64,000 nucleotides of DNA, taken from NCBI RefSeq assembly GCF_006265225.1, contig NZ_VDCS01000002.1, positions 124,001-188,000 of the forward strand, in the 5' to 3' direction. The stretch's first letter is position 1. The number at the start of each line of letters is the position of its first letter. Positions 26,264 to 34,732 of the stretch are shown here, piece after piece. The stretch is from Allotamlana fucoidanivorans (GTDB taxonomy: Bacteria; Bacteroidota; Bacteroidia; Flavobacteriales; Flavobacteriaceae). The notes beneath the pieces are model-generated. The model had not been told where the DNA came from and did no database searches. It saw nothing but the letters and a program-made list of their open reading frames with translations. Position numbers and translations under genes: made by a program.

Positions 26264-27430
26264 ATGCGCGCTAGTAAGTATAAGTTTTACGATACCTTAA
26301 CACAAAATAACCGTGTTCTCCCCTTTTACGCCTATTTAGGTAGTGCACTTAATGAAACAATCTTTCATCAAACAACAGAGCCATATGAGAAGCTAGAAAA
26401 AGCAGCCTCTGTTTGGTTGTTTCCTTCTTTTTTTAATTTCAAACTACACCATGAAGATCAAATTCATATAAAACATGTGCCACAACACAAAATAACAGGA
26501 TATGCCATAGTAACCAATAAGCATGATACGCTTGAAACTTGTATGAAAGCACATTACAAAAAGAATTTTAGAGCTAATATTAATAGACTCATAAAAAGAC
26601 TGGAAACGTGCTTTGATGTCACCTATGAGATGTATTATGGCACCATTACTAAAACCAATTATCAGGTTATAATGATGGCATTGAAACAAATGCTTATCGC
26701 TCGATTTAATCAACGAGGTGACACAAACCAGGTGTTAACTCATTGGGAGAGTTATTACAGCAGTATTTATGATTTAATCTTGGAAAAAAAAGCCTCTATT
26801 TTTGTTATTTATGCAAATAATAAACTAATTCATGTTTGTGTAAATCACCATTTAAAGGATATTTTGTTTATTTCAATTCCATCCTATAACATTAACTATC
26901 ACAAGTTTGCCTTAGGAAATATTTCAATATATAAATTATTGGAATGGGCTATAGCACACAATTATTTTATGCTAGATATGGCCTATGGCGATCTTGAATA
27001 TAAAAGGCGTTGGGCTAATTATTTCTATACATTTGAGCATCATATTCTTTGGCAAAAAAATAATTTGAAACAAGCTTTAATAGCAAAGTTTGAAGCTCTT
27101 ATTCTACAAACAAAAAACAAATTAAAGGCAATAGGCTTTGACGATATACTAAAAAAAATAAAACGGCTTAAAATAAAAAGAAGCAACTTAACAACTTTGC
27201 CTAATTATACCATAGAGAAGTCGTTTGATTTAAATATGAATTTATATGACAGCATAAACTTAAGTGATAACCCTGTATTAGAAGTTTTAGTATGCGATTT
27301 TTTATACCAAACCAAGGATCATATAAGCAGCATAAAGTTGTACAAACATAAAAGTGCCAATGCTGTAATAATCACCTCAAAGTCTTCAAACTGTAAGATT
27401 TGTTTTGAGGAATATTTAAACCTGAATTAA
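26264..27430 (+). CDS. FemAB/BioF2-like GNAT acyltransferase, paralogue D
   Basis: This 388-residue protein is the last of the tandem series, starting 4 bases after C. It has KRLETCFDVTYEMYYGTI, EKKASIFVIYANN, FALGNISIYKLLEWA and DMAYGDLEYKRRWANY, the same order of blocks as in A-C. Its C-terminal tail (VCDFLYQTKDHISSIKLY, then VIITSKSSNCKI) again matches B and C. The family is linked to acyl or aminoacyl transfer. The presence of MBOAT and SGNH genes downstream supports a polymer-decoration role. The donor and acceptor cannot be read. Confidence 0.8.
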   Translation: MRASKYKFYDTLTQNNRVLPFYAYLGSALNETIFHQTTEPYEKLEKAASVWLFPSFFNFKLHHEDQIHIKHVPQHKITGYAIVTNKHDTLETCMKAHYKKNFRANINRLIKRLETCFDVTYEMYYGTITKTNYQVIMMALKQMLIARFNQRGDTNQVLTHWESYYSSIYDLILEKKASIFVIYANNKLIHVCVNHHLKDILFISIPSYNINYHKFALGNISIYKLLEWAIAHNYFMLDMAYGDLEYKRRWANYFYTFEHHILWQKNNLKQALIAKFEALILQTKNKLKAIGFDDILKKIKRLKIKRSNLTTLPNYTIEKSFDLNMNLYDSINLSDNPVLEVLVCDFLYQTKDHISSIKLYKHKSANAVIITSKSSNCKICFEEYLNLN

Positions 27431-27531
27431 TAACAATTTGTCGAATTTAATGTTTTTTATATTAAAATAAGTAGAAATTTAAAGAACCTAACTGTAGGTT
27501 ACTGTGCGAAAAATATTTACATGATCGTGCT

Positions 27532-28479
27532 ATGAAAAAACTAATTATAAAAATTGGAATTTACGCCATTTTAATGCTCATCTGTTTTGAGTTAGTAGTG
27601 CGCGTCTTTAACTTACAAGAAGAACATCCTGTTTTTATAATTAATGATTTAAATGTTAAAACATATGCGCCTAACCAAAAAGGGTATTATGTTACCGGGA
27701 ATCGAAGAATGAATTTTGCTGAGTATAATATAAATAATCAAGGATTTAATTCTTATAAAGCTTTCCAACCAACTAAAAACAAATTCAATGTGGCTATAAT
27801 TGGGGATTCTTTCATTGAGGGTTTACATCAAAACTACTATAATTCCATAGGAAAAAAAATAGAGAACTATTTTAAAGATCGTGTTGATGTTTTTCAATTA
27901 GGGCACTCTGGATATGATTTAGCAGATCAGTTTAACCTGATTGAGGCCTATAAAGATGATTTTGAAACCATTGACCTCATCGTAATTTATTTAAAATTTG
28001 AGAACGATATTCAAAGAGATCATTATACACCAGACTATTATTGGATTAATTCTCAATATTTTACCTTTTCTAAAATTAAAAAACAGATTAAGTTATTCGC
28101 TTATCTAGAATCTATTGGATGCTTAGATCATCTTAGAGATTTAAGAACAAGGTTTCAAGCACACACTCCTCAAAGCAAGAAAATGAAAGTGAGTGATACC
28201 ATGAATAAAAACTATTTAACTAATTTTAAAATACTAACAAAAACATACAATTTTGATAAAAAGAAAACCGTATTTCTTTTAGACCAATCAAAAACATATT
28301 CTGGGTTTTTAAATTATTGCGATTCTCTTGATTATAAGTATATTGATTTTGGCAAAGCTATGAAAGCATCTAAACAACCAACCACCTTAATTTATGATAT
28401 GCACTGGAATAATCATGGTAGAAAAATTATATCGGATGCAGTTATCAAATATATTCAATCTCAAAATCTATTACAATGA
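27532..28479 (+). CDS. Membrane-anchored SGNH-hydrolase-like protein 1
   Basis: The 315-residue protein has an uncleaved N-terminal membrane segment (about residues 4-24) and an SGNH-type catalytic layout. IIGDSFIEG has S93 in block I, and IYDMHWNNHG near the end has D289 and H291. A counterpart of identical length and motif positions lies on the other strand at 29385-30332. SGNH proteins next to MBOAT genes act as periplasmic O-acetyltransferases (AlgJ/AlgX or PatB type) or deacetylases. It overlaps the oxygenase gene by ATGA and should be coexpressed with it. Confidence 0.82.
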   Translation: MKKLIIKIGIYAILMLICFELVVRVFNLQEEHPVFIINDLNVKTYAPNQKGYYVTGNRRMNFAEYNINNQGFNSYKAFQPTKNKFNVAIIGDSFIEGLHQNYYNSIGKKIENYFKDRVDVFQLGHSGYDLADQFNLIEAYKDDFETIDLIVIYLKFENDIQRDHYTPDYYWINSQYFTFSKIKKQIKLFAYLESIGCLDHLRDLRTRFQAHTPQSKKMKVSDTMNKNYLTNFKILTKTYNFDKKKTVFLLDQSKTYSGFLNYCDSLDYKYIDFGKAMKASKQPTTLIYDMHWNNHGRKIISDAVIKYIQSQNLLQ

Positions 28480-29297
28480 ACATTAAAGAACAAATTCTAT
28501 TGCATAGTACTCCGGTAAAAGAAGTTAAAGAATTAGACTCTAATACGTTTAAAAATAATTATTTTAACAAGCAAACTCTTTTAATAAAAGGAATGGCTAA
28601 GAATTGGGAAGCCACTCAAAACTGGACCTTAGATTTTCTTTTAAAACAAGACGGTGATAACACTATTGAATTACTTTCAGGTAATTTTATTCAAGGTGAT
28701 AATAGTTATAGACGAGACTCATTTAAAGGCTTTTTACAAAAGCTATCGTATGCAGAAATAAACCAAGAACCCTTTGATGATTACCTAACTACATTGAACA
28801 TTTTTAATTTTTATCCACATTTAAAAAAAGCTGTGGATTTTTCTTTGTTTGAAAATCACACAGACATTAACGATATTACAGCTTGGATTGGCCCTGCAGG
28901 TACTATATCTGGTTTTCATAGAGATACCGGAAAAAACATGTATGCCCAAATTAAAGGTAAAAAAATGTTCATTATCTGTTCTCCTAAATACGATAAGCAC
29001 ATATACCCTAGTAAAAAATATATTAATGGAGGCATGGCCAGTGAAGTAGATATTAATAATTTTAATAAGGAGAGACACCCATTATTTGAAAGTATTCATT
29101 TTGAAAGCGTTATATTAGAGCCTGGAGATGTACTTCATGTGCCTTCTAAATGGTGGCATTATGTAGAGTCATTAGACACCTCTATTAGCATAAGTAATTT
29201 TGGATATTCAAAAGCAGAAATGTTTGGAATTAAAGCGATTGACTACTTGCATAGAAGAGGCTTTTATAAAGCTAAAAACTGTTTTTGCTGTAATTAG
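28476..29297 (+). CDS. JmjC/cupin_8-type Fe(II)/2-oxoglutarate oxygenase-like protein
   Basis: This 273-residue protein has the cupin_8 plan seen in bacterial JmjC-like oxygenases. It has a middle block TAWIGPAGTISGFHRD, giving H148-x-D150, then AQIKGKKMFIICSP, and GDVLHVPSKWWHYVESL, where H228 (or H221) completes the iron-binding triad. Such enzymes hydroxylate proteins or small molecules using 2-oxoglutarate and oxygen. The start overlaps the SGNH gene stop (ATGA), so the two are translated together. A hydroxylase inside a polymer O-acylation block is unusual; its substrate is unknown. Confidence 0.82.
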   Translation: MNIKEQILLHSTPVKEVKELDSNTFKNNYFNKQTLLIKGMAKNWEATQNWTLDFLLKQDGDNTIELLSGNFIQGDNSYRRDSFKGFLQKLSYAEINQEPFDDYLTTLNIFNFYPHLKKAVDFSLFENHTDINDITAWIGPAGTISGFHRDTGKNMYAQIKGKKMFIICSPKYDKHIYPSKKYINGGMASEVDINNFNKERHPLFESIHFESVILEPGDVLHVPSKWWHYVESLDTSISISNFGYSKAEMFGIKAIDYLHRRGFYKAKNCFCCN

Positions 29298-29384
29298 AAT
29301 GAGGTCTAATGGACATAAAAATCTTGAAATTAGTAAATTCAAATTTTACCCTGTCCTATTTTTAGGTAAGGCTACAATCATAGA

Positions 29385-30332
29385 CTAGTCTTGATTTAAT
29401 CGTGCTTTAAAATAATCAGCTATTACATCTGCTACAATGGTTCTCCCAAGATTATTCCAATGTTTGTCATAAATTAAAATAGGTGGTCGTTTAGCCTTTT
29501 CAAACGGCATTCCAAAATCCAAATACGTGTACCCCATTTCATCACAATAGTTTAAAAACAAGTTGCTTGTTCTCCTTTTGTCTAATAAAAAAACTATCTT
29601 GTCTTTATTAAACCCAAAGGTTTTAACTAAGGTTCTGAAATTTTCTAAATATGTTTTATTACGTGTATCTTCATTAATCTCCTTCCCTTTTCTAGACCAT
29701 TTGTGAGTGCTTAATCGCGCTCTTATATCTCTAAAACCATCAAAAAGGCCAATAGAATTTGCATATTTAAGTAATTTAATATGGCGCTTTACTTTGAATT
29801 TTAATGTATGCTTTAGCGCAATATAATCGTATTCCGGTAGATATTCACTACGCTGTAAGTCGTTTTCAAATTTTATATAAATGACAACGTAGTCAATCAA
29901 ATCAAAATCTTTTTTATAGGCTTGCATTAAATGGAGTTGATCAGCCATATCGTATCCTCCACGACCGTATTCATAAACTTCTACATCTTTTAACCGATCC
30001 TCAACCTTTTTCCCTGTAGAATTATAATAATGCTGATTAAAACCTTCTATAAATGAATCACCTATCAGAGCTATTTCAATTTTTTCTTTAGAAGGTTTAA
30101 ATTCTCGGTAAGAGTTGTAACCAAATTTATTAATTCTGTACTCAGCAAAATTTTGACGACGATTTCCGGTAACCGCAAATCCTGTTTGCCCCGGAACCGT
30201 TTTTTGCACACCAAAATCATCTATATACAACAATGGCACATCATCATATAAATGCAGCACACGTACTAAAACTTCTAACGAAACAAGGATAAAAACAAAG
30301 TAAAGACAGCCTTTTAAAACAAGTTTTTTCAT
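29385..30332 (-). CDS. Membrane-anchored SGNH-hydrolase-like protein 2
   Basis: The 315-residue paralogue of the protein at 27532 has an N-terminal membrane segment, TGNRRQNFAEYRIN, IALIGDSFIEG with S93, and IYDKHWNNLG with D289 and H291. It begins 12 bases after the MBOAT gene on the same strand, the order expected for an MBOAT-SGNH O-acetylation pair (compare AlgI with AlgJ/AlgX). The likely role is transfer or removal of acetyl groups on the polysaccharide at the periplasmic side. Its divergence from the first copy at the DNA level shows the duplication is old. Confidence 0.84.
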   Translation of the reverse strand: MKKLVLKGCLYFVFILVSLEVLVRVLHLYDDVPLLYIDDFGVQKTVPGQTGFAVTGNRRQNFAEYRINKFGYNSYREFKPSKEKIEIALIGDSFIEGFNQHYYNSTGKKVEDRLKDVEVYEYGRGGYDMADQLHLMQAYKKDFDLIDYVVIYIKFENDLQRSEYLPEYDYIALKHTLKFKVKRHIKLLKYANSIGLFDGFRDIRARLSTHKWSRKGKEINEDTRNKTYLENFRTLVKTFGFNKDKIVFLLDKRRTSNLFLNYCDEMGYTYLDFGMPFEKAKRPPILIYDKHWNNLGRTIVADVIADYFKARLNQD

Positions 30333-30344
30333 TTTTCATGGGTC

Positions 30345-31796
30345 TTAAAATTGAAAATAAATAAAAGAGCGATCTACACCATCATCATAGAATAGCATCA
30401 TGAGTAAAATAACAACTGTATAGGCAACAAATCTAACCACTCCAGATTTAAACTTAAATGGTGCCCGTTCGTCCTTTCGTATTTTATATTCGTATAAAAC
30501 AAACAGCGCCAAAAGAATATAATAATCTATCATGCGGTAACCCATAGGGTGATAATAGATTTCATAAGAAAAATTAGAAACTATTTGATTAATAAAGCCA
30601 AAAGCTGCTGTAATAGATTCTGATCTAAAAAATATCCGTGAAAAGGTTACTATGCCAAAAGTGAGTATTAATTGCCCGATTTCAACAAATGAAGGAAAGA
30701 TGGAATTCTCACCAACAACACTATTTTTATAAATGGTATTTCTCCCCATTAAAAACACAGGAATAAAAGCTAATGCATGGAATGCGCCCCAAAAAATAAA
30801 GGTCCAATTCGCACCGTGCCAAAAACCACTAACTAAAAACACAATACAAATGTTTCTAATAGATTTTAATTTACTTACCCTTGAGCCACCCAAAGGAATA
30901 TAAACGTAATGCCTAAACCAGGTAGACAAGGACACATGCCATCGTTGCCAATATTCTGCTACATTCCTAGAAAAATTAGGAAACTTAAAATTAGACATCA
31001 GCTCAACACCAAAAAGTTTTGCCGTACCAATAGCGATATCTGAATACCCAGAGAAATCCCCATAAACCTGAAAGCTAAATAAAGTAACACCTAAAATAAG
31101 TGTTGAAGCTGGATAGGTGGTATAATTGGCAAAAATATCATCAACAATAGGTGCTACAGCGTCTGCTATAGCCACTTTCTTAAACAAACCCCACAAAATT
31201 AACTTTAAACCAGACACTACTTGTGCATAATCAAAATTACGTTTATTGAGTATTTGCGACAATAAATTAGAAGCCCGCTCTATAGGGCCTGCAACTAATT
31301 GAGGGAAGAAACTAACAAAGGTGGCAAAAGATAAAAAATCTTTGGTAGGTTTTAAACGCTTGTAATAAATATCAAAAGAATATGACATGGTTTGAAACGT
31401 ATAAAACGAAATCCCAACTGGTAATATTACTTTGAGTGTCCATGTGCTTTTTATGGTATAACCAAAAAATGAAGCAAAATCAATCCAAGAATCTACAAAA
31501 AAATTGAAATATTTAAAAAAGCCTAAGAGTCCTACATTAAACAATACACTAACCCAAAGCCAACCTTTTCTTTTACTCTTCTCTTGAGTTGAATGAATTT
31601 GAATACCAACAAAGTAGTCTACAAGCGTACTGAGCAATATAAGAGACAAAAATCGCCAATCCCATAAACCGTAGAAAATATAACTACAAATTAGAATAAA
31701 TATGTTTTGAGCTTTCCAGTGTTTTTTTAAAATCACCCAATAAACAAAAAACACTGTTGGGAGAAATATGAAGTAGTCTAGGGAATTAAATACCAT
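30345..31796 (-). CDS. MBOAT family O-acyltransferase (AlgI-like)
   Basis: The 483-residue polytopic membrane protein shows the AlgI-type MBOAT signatures: FNSLDYFIFLP at the start, LPVGISFYTFQTMSY (near 126), FFPQLVAGPIERA (near 163), EYWQRWHVSLSTWFRHYVYIPLGG (with H287), and SGFWHGANWTF carrying the catalytic H327. It moves acyl groups across the inner membrane for O-acetylation of an extracellular polymer. The SGNH gene directly downstream completes the usual pair. It is transcribed toward the acyltransferase array and ends region 2. Confidence 0.93.
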   Translation of the reverse strand: MVFNSLDYFIFLPTVFFVYWVILKKHWKAQNIFILICSYIFYGLWDWRFLSLILLSTLVDYFVGIQIHSTQEKSKRKGWLWVSVLFNVGLLGFFKYFNFFVDSWIDFASFFGYTIKSTWTLKVILPVGISFYTFQTMSYSFDIYYKRLKPTKDFLSFATFVSFFPQLVAGPIERASNLLSQILNKRNFDYAQVVSGLKLILWGLFKKVAIADAVAPIVDDIFANYTTYPASTLILGVTLFSFQVYGDFSGYSDIAIGTAKLFGVELMSNFKFPNFSRNVAEYWQRWHVSLSTWFRHYVYIPLGGSRVSKLKSIRNICIVFLVSGFWHGANWTFIFWGAFHALAFIPVFLMGRNTIYKNSVVGENSIFPSFVEIGQLILTFGIVTFSRIFFRSESITAAFGFINQIVSNFSYEIYYHPMGYRMIDYYILLALFVLYEYKIRKDERAPFKFKSGVVRFVAYTVVILLMMLFYDDGVDRSFIYFQF

Positions 31797-31897
31797 AAAA
31801 CCTTATTATATTGCCTACCAAATATCACCTATTTAATTAAACAGCTCAAAACTTTTCTTTGAATTGTTTGAAATTAACTTTAAACAGAATGCATTAT

Positions 31898-31926
31898 AAA
31901 AAAAAAGCCCTGAAAGGGGCTTTTTT
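31898..31926 (-). terminator. Terminator after Lrp-type regulator gene
   Basis: On the minus strand, AAAAGCCC, a CTTTCA loop and GGGCTTTT form a stem flanked by A and T runs, 20 bases after the regulator stop. It could work in both directions. Confidence 0.8.
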
Positions 31927-31944
31927 ACATATTGAGACATGATT

Positions 31945-32424
31945 TTACATATCATTAAAAATAGAATGCATCAAACGTTTTTTATCGTTGATACTTTCTT
32001 CTAATGAAATCATAGTTTCGGTTCTATAAACACCTTCAATATCATCTAGTAAAAAGATAACTTCCTTAGCATGCTCTGTACTTCTGGCTCTTATTTTACA
32101 AAAGATATTAAATTTTCCTGTAGTTATATGGGCCACGGTAACATAAGCAATTTCATTGATACGCTCTAGCACAAACTTGGTTTGAGACGTGTTATTTAAA
32201 TACACACCTACATAAGCTATAAAAGAATACCCTAATTTCTTATAATCTAACATCAATGAAGATCCTTTAATAATCCCCGATTCTTCCATTTTTTTTACAC
32301 GAACATGCACCGTACCTGCCGAGATTAATAATTTTTTTGCTATATCTGTAAAAGGAATTCTTGTGTTATCAATTAACATGTCAAGAATTTGATGATCAAT
32401 TTCGTCTAATTTAATTTTTCCCAT
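31945..32424 (-). CDS. Lrp/AsnC family transcriptional regulator
   Basis: The 159-residue protein has the full Lrp/AsnC plan. An N-terminal winged helix-turn-helix (LDEIDHQILDMLIDNTRIPFT, then SAGTVHVRVKKMEESGII) is followed by the RAM/AsnC ligand domain (FIAYVGVYL, YVTVAHITTGKFNIFCKI). Such proteins sense amino acids and control metabolic genes. It is a single gene with its own terminator. Its position beside the polysaccharide region is likely incidental. Confidence 0.93.
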   Translation of the reverse strand: MGKIKLDEIDHQILDMLIDNTRIPFTDIAKKLLISAGTVHVRVKKMEESGIIKGSSLMLDYKKLGYSFIAYVGVYLNNTSQTKFVLERINEIAYVTVAHITTGKFNIFCKIRARSTEHAKEVIFLLDDIEGVYRTETMISLEESINDKKRLMHSIFNDM

Positions 32425-32494
32425 AATTAACTATTCTTAAATAAAAAGCGAATTTAATACATTTTCATTAAAATTTAGCTATTTATGATGTGCT

Positions 32495-33640
32495 TTATTT
32501 CGATTCTAACAAGATTTTTTCATGATTCAATATTACGAAAACGTTTTCGCTAGACACCGTTAATGGATAACCTTGTTCATTATAAACCTCAAATCCTTGA
32601 GCATCAATCTCTTTATGCCCATAAATCCCGTTTAAATCATCAATTTTTTCAATTACAGGAATAAATCTAATTTTGCCCTGTTCTATGGTTTCTTTATACT
32701 GAATCCCTATATCCTTTATCTCCTGCCCTACTTTCGCTCCTCGAATAACAATATCATAAAAACACTTTTCGTTTTCTGGAATATCAAAATAAGCTTGATA
32801 ATTGGTGCCATACACCTCATTATGCGCTATATAATTCAAAGAGCTTATATACGCAATATAAATGAGTTCTCTGGTCTGTTCTCTGGCATAATCATTTGGA
32901 TAATGCCCCGCCTCAAACAAGATGGTTGGTATATTTTCAGTTTGAAAGGTGTCGCCTACACAATTAATATTGAAAGCGTCATCATATACACCAACATGAT
33001 TAGGAATGAGCTCTTGAAGGGTCTTATTCATTTCAGCTATAATTTCCATGGCTATTTGACGTGTTGGCGTGACGGTACAGTTTTCATCTTGAGCGGGTGA
33101 TAAAAACGATACAATGGCTGATTTATTAGCTCTTCCTGCGCTAAAAATAGTGCGCTGCCCATGTAAATTATAGCAGTAATGAGGTTTAAATTGATTGAAA
33201 ACCTGGCGCAAAACCTTACTTTCTGGCTGAGATAAATGTTGTGCATCCCTATTTAAATCTACCTGATTAGCATTGACACGCGTATATGCAGATGCCCCAT
33301 CTGGATTAAGCATGGGAATAATAAACAAGGTGCAGTTCTTTAAAATAGAATCTAAGGCATTGGTTTCACTCAATAAAGTGTTTAATAGATCAAATAAGGC
33401 CTTGGTAGTAGTAGACTCGTTGCCGTGCATTTGAGACCACATTAATATTCTTTTAGGTCCGGTTCCAACCTCTAAACCATAAATAGCTTGGCCTAAAACG
33501 GAGGTACCAAGCGTGCTTATAGTCACTTTGTTTTTAAACGTGTGCAACAAGGGTTCAATGTGGGTAAGGGTTATATAACGGTGAGTTAATTGAGCGGCTT
33601 TGTATTCTTTATAAAGTGATTTAATAACAGCTGTTGTCAT
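32495..33640 (-). CDS. M14-family zinc carboxypeptidase-like protein
   Basis: The 381-residue protein carries the zinc-binding set of M14 metallopeptidases: H72 and E75 in QMHGNEST and H160 in YNLHGQ. It also has the NPDGA and DLNRD substrate-binding stretch (112-131) and the catalytic glutamate E243 in ILFEAGHYPND. No signal peptide is seen, so it is probably cytoplasmic. M14 enzymes remove C-terminal amino acids or act as amidases or deacylases. It is divergent from an XRE regulator gene, and the spacer carries repeated palindromes that probably control both. Confidence 0.88.
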   Translation of the reverse strand: MTTAVIKSLYKEYKAAQLTHRYITLTHIEPLLHTFKNKVTISTLGTSVLGQAIYGLEVGTGPKRILMWSQMHGNESTTTKALFDLLNTLLSETNALDSILKNCTLFIIPMLNPDGASAYTRVNANQVDLNRDAQHLSQPESKVLRQVFNQFKPHYCYNLHGQRTIFSAGRANKSAIVSFLSPAQDENCTVTPTRQIAMEIIAEMNKTLQELIPNHVGVYDDAFNINCVGDTFQTENIPTILFEAGHYPNDYAREQTRELIYIAYISSLNYIAHNEVYGTNYQAYFDIPENEKCFYDIVIRGAKVGQEIKDIGIQYKETIEQGKIRFIPVIEKIDDLNGIYGHKEIDAQGFEVYNEQGYPLTVSSENVFVILNHEKILLESK

Positions 33641-33655
33641 AGGGAATAAATTAGA

Positions 33656-33693
33656 TTACAAATGTAAACAATTAGATATTTACAAATGTAAAC
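33656..33693. promoter_or_regulatory. Two tandem operator-like palindromes upstream of the M14 gene
   Basis: TTACAAATGTAAAC occurs at 33656-33669 and again at 33680-33693, 24 bases apart. The second extends to the perfect palindrome TTTACAAATGTAAA (33679-33692). On the minus strand each contains TACATTTG, a perfect TAnnTTTG -7 element for the M14 gene. A related half-site, TGTAAAC, follows at 33721-33727. Confidence 0.65.
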
Positions 33694-33869
33694 TTATACA
33701 TTCAGAATTTAATATAGTTTTGTAAACAATAGTAGGGCCTTTTGGTTGAGATTAATTCACATTAGTATATAAATTGTTTATACCAAACTCATAGTTTTGT
33801 TTATCAGTTATTTACATGTTATAAATTAAATGATAAAACTAAGCAATATTGCACTATAAAAGGCCGTTA

Positions 33870-33900
33870 TTTGTGATGTGATTTAAATTGATTACATTTG
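33870..33900 (+). promoter_or_regulatory. Bacteroidota-type promoter of the XRE regulator gene
   Basis: TTTG (33870-33873), exactly 19 bases, then TACATTTG (33893-33900) match the TTTG-N19-TAnnTTTG consensus of the primary sigma factor in Bacteroidota. The start codon is at 33932. The -7 box is covered by a copy of the same operator (TTACATTTGTAA, 33892-33903). Confidence 0.78.
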
Positions 33901-33931
33901 TAAATCCTTAAACTGTGTAAATACGTTTACA
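33892..33931. promoter_or_regulatory. Operators overlapping the XRE promoter and start
   Basis: TTACATTTGTAA (33892-33903) is the reverse complement of the sites upstream of the M14 gene. TGTAAATACGTTTACA (33916-33931) is a perfect palindrome of the same TGTAAA half-site and ends one base before the ATG. The layout suggests self-repression by the XRE protein, which is inference. Confidence 0.65.
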
Positions 33932-34321
33932 ATGATAAACAACGAAAAATTCGTAGAACGGCTTCAAAACATTATCCATTATTATGGAGAAACCGCTTCT
34001 TCTTTTGCTGAAAAAATTGGTGTACAACGTTCTAGTATTTCACATATCCTTTCTGAAAGAAACAAACCAAGTTTAGATTTTGTTTTAAAAGTACTTTCAG
34101 CATATCCGCAGGTAGATTTATATTGGTTGCTAAATGGAAAAGGAACATTTCCTTCTGAACCAAAAAAAGAGGCGCCTCAAAAAGCATTAGATTTTTATAA
34201 AAAGGAAAAAGACAATAGTCATGAAGACAAATTAAACTCACATGACACCCCCAACAACAAGGAGATTGAGCGTATTGTTATTTTTTATTCAGACGGAACC
34301 TTTAAAAACTTTAATAACTAA
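33932..34321 (+). CDS. XRE-family helix-turn-helix transcriptional regulator
   Basis: The 129-residue protein has an N-terminal HTH_3 domain (residues about 5-65), with SSFAEKIGVQRSSISHILSE giving the two DNA-reading helices and DLYWLLNGKGTF after them. The C-terminal half is polar and charged, without a recognised domain. It is divergent from the M14 peptidase gene, and the intervening 291 bases hold at least four TGTAAA-based palindromes, one covering its own -7 box. It is the best candidate to bind them and regulate both genes. Confidence 0.9.
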   Translation: MINNEKFVERLQNIIHYYGETASSFAEKIGVQRSSISHILSERNKPSLDFVLKVLSAYPQVDLYWLLNGKGTFPSEPKKEAPQKALDFYKKEKDNSHEDKLNSHDTPNNKEIERIVIFYSDGTFKNFNN

Positions 34322-34359
34322 ACTTAAACTTTAGTAATTTTGATGTTTAATATCATTTT

Positions 34360-34731
34360 ATGAAATATCTATTAGTCTTAGTATTTGCATGCAGTTTATT
34401 TAGTTGTTATGAAACAACCAGAAATTGCAAGGATTATAAAGAAGGTGAATTCTATAGCGAAGTTATTATTGATGGAGCGGTTTATATCTCTACCTTCAAT
34501 AGAAGCAAAACTTTACAGGTTGAAACTTATAATAATAAAGTGGATTCTGCACAGTTAAGATGGATTAATGATTGCGAAGTCATTTTTAAAACTATAAACC
34601 CTAAAAGCATGGCTGAGCAAAAAGATATTCATTTAAAAATTTTAACCACTACTGATTCTTCATACACCTACGAATACTCTTATGTTGGGGAAACAAAAAA
34701 ACAGAAAGGTATAGCCTATAAAGTAAAATAG
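34360..34731 (+). CDS. Small conserved lipoprotein
   Basis: The 123-residue protein has a signal sequence ending L-F-S-C with C16 as the lipidated cysteine. The mature part is a short beta-rich domain with WINDCEVIFKTINPKS and YEYSYVGETKKQKG. I recognise it as a protein widespread in Flavobacteriaceae, sometimes labelled DNA topoisomerase IV in databases. Nothing in the sequence supports that label: it is far too short and is a lipoprotein. A TAnnTTTG box (TAATTTTG) lies at 34335-34342. Its function is unknown. Confidence 0.82.
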   Translation: MKYLLVLVFACSLFSCYETTRNCKDYKEGEFYSEVIIDGAVYISTFNRSKTLQVETYNNKVDSAQLRWINDCEVIFKTINPKSMAEQKDIHLKILTTTDSSYTYEYSYVGETKKQKGIAYKVK

Positions 34732-34732
34732 T

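Noticed and set aside
27532..30332. Inverted SGNH genes as a switchable cassette around the oxygenase gene
   Set aside because: The two copies differ greatly at the DNA level, so homologous inversion is unlikely, and no recombinase gene is present.
33799..33840. Inverted pair GTTTATCA / TGATAAAAC in the M14-XRE spacer
   Set aside because: Imperfect and in very AT-rich sequence; it lacks the TGTAAA half-site shared by the other operators, so chance is the simpler explanation.
34360..34731. DNA topoisomerase IV
   Set aside because: A 123-residue lipoprotein cannot be a topoisomerase; the name, if seen in databases, would be an error carried by similarity.
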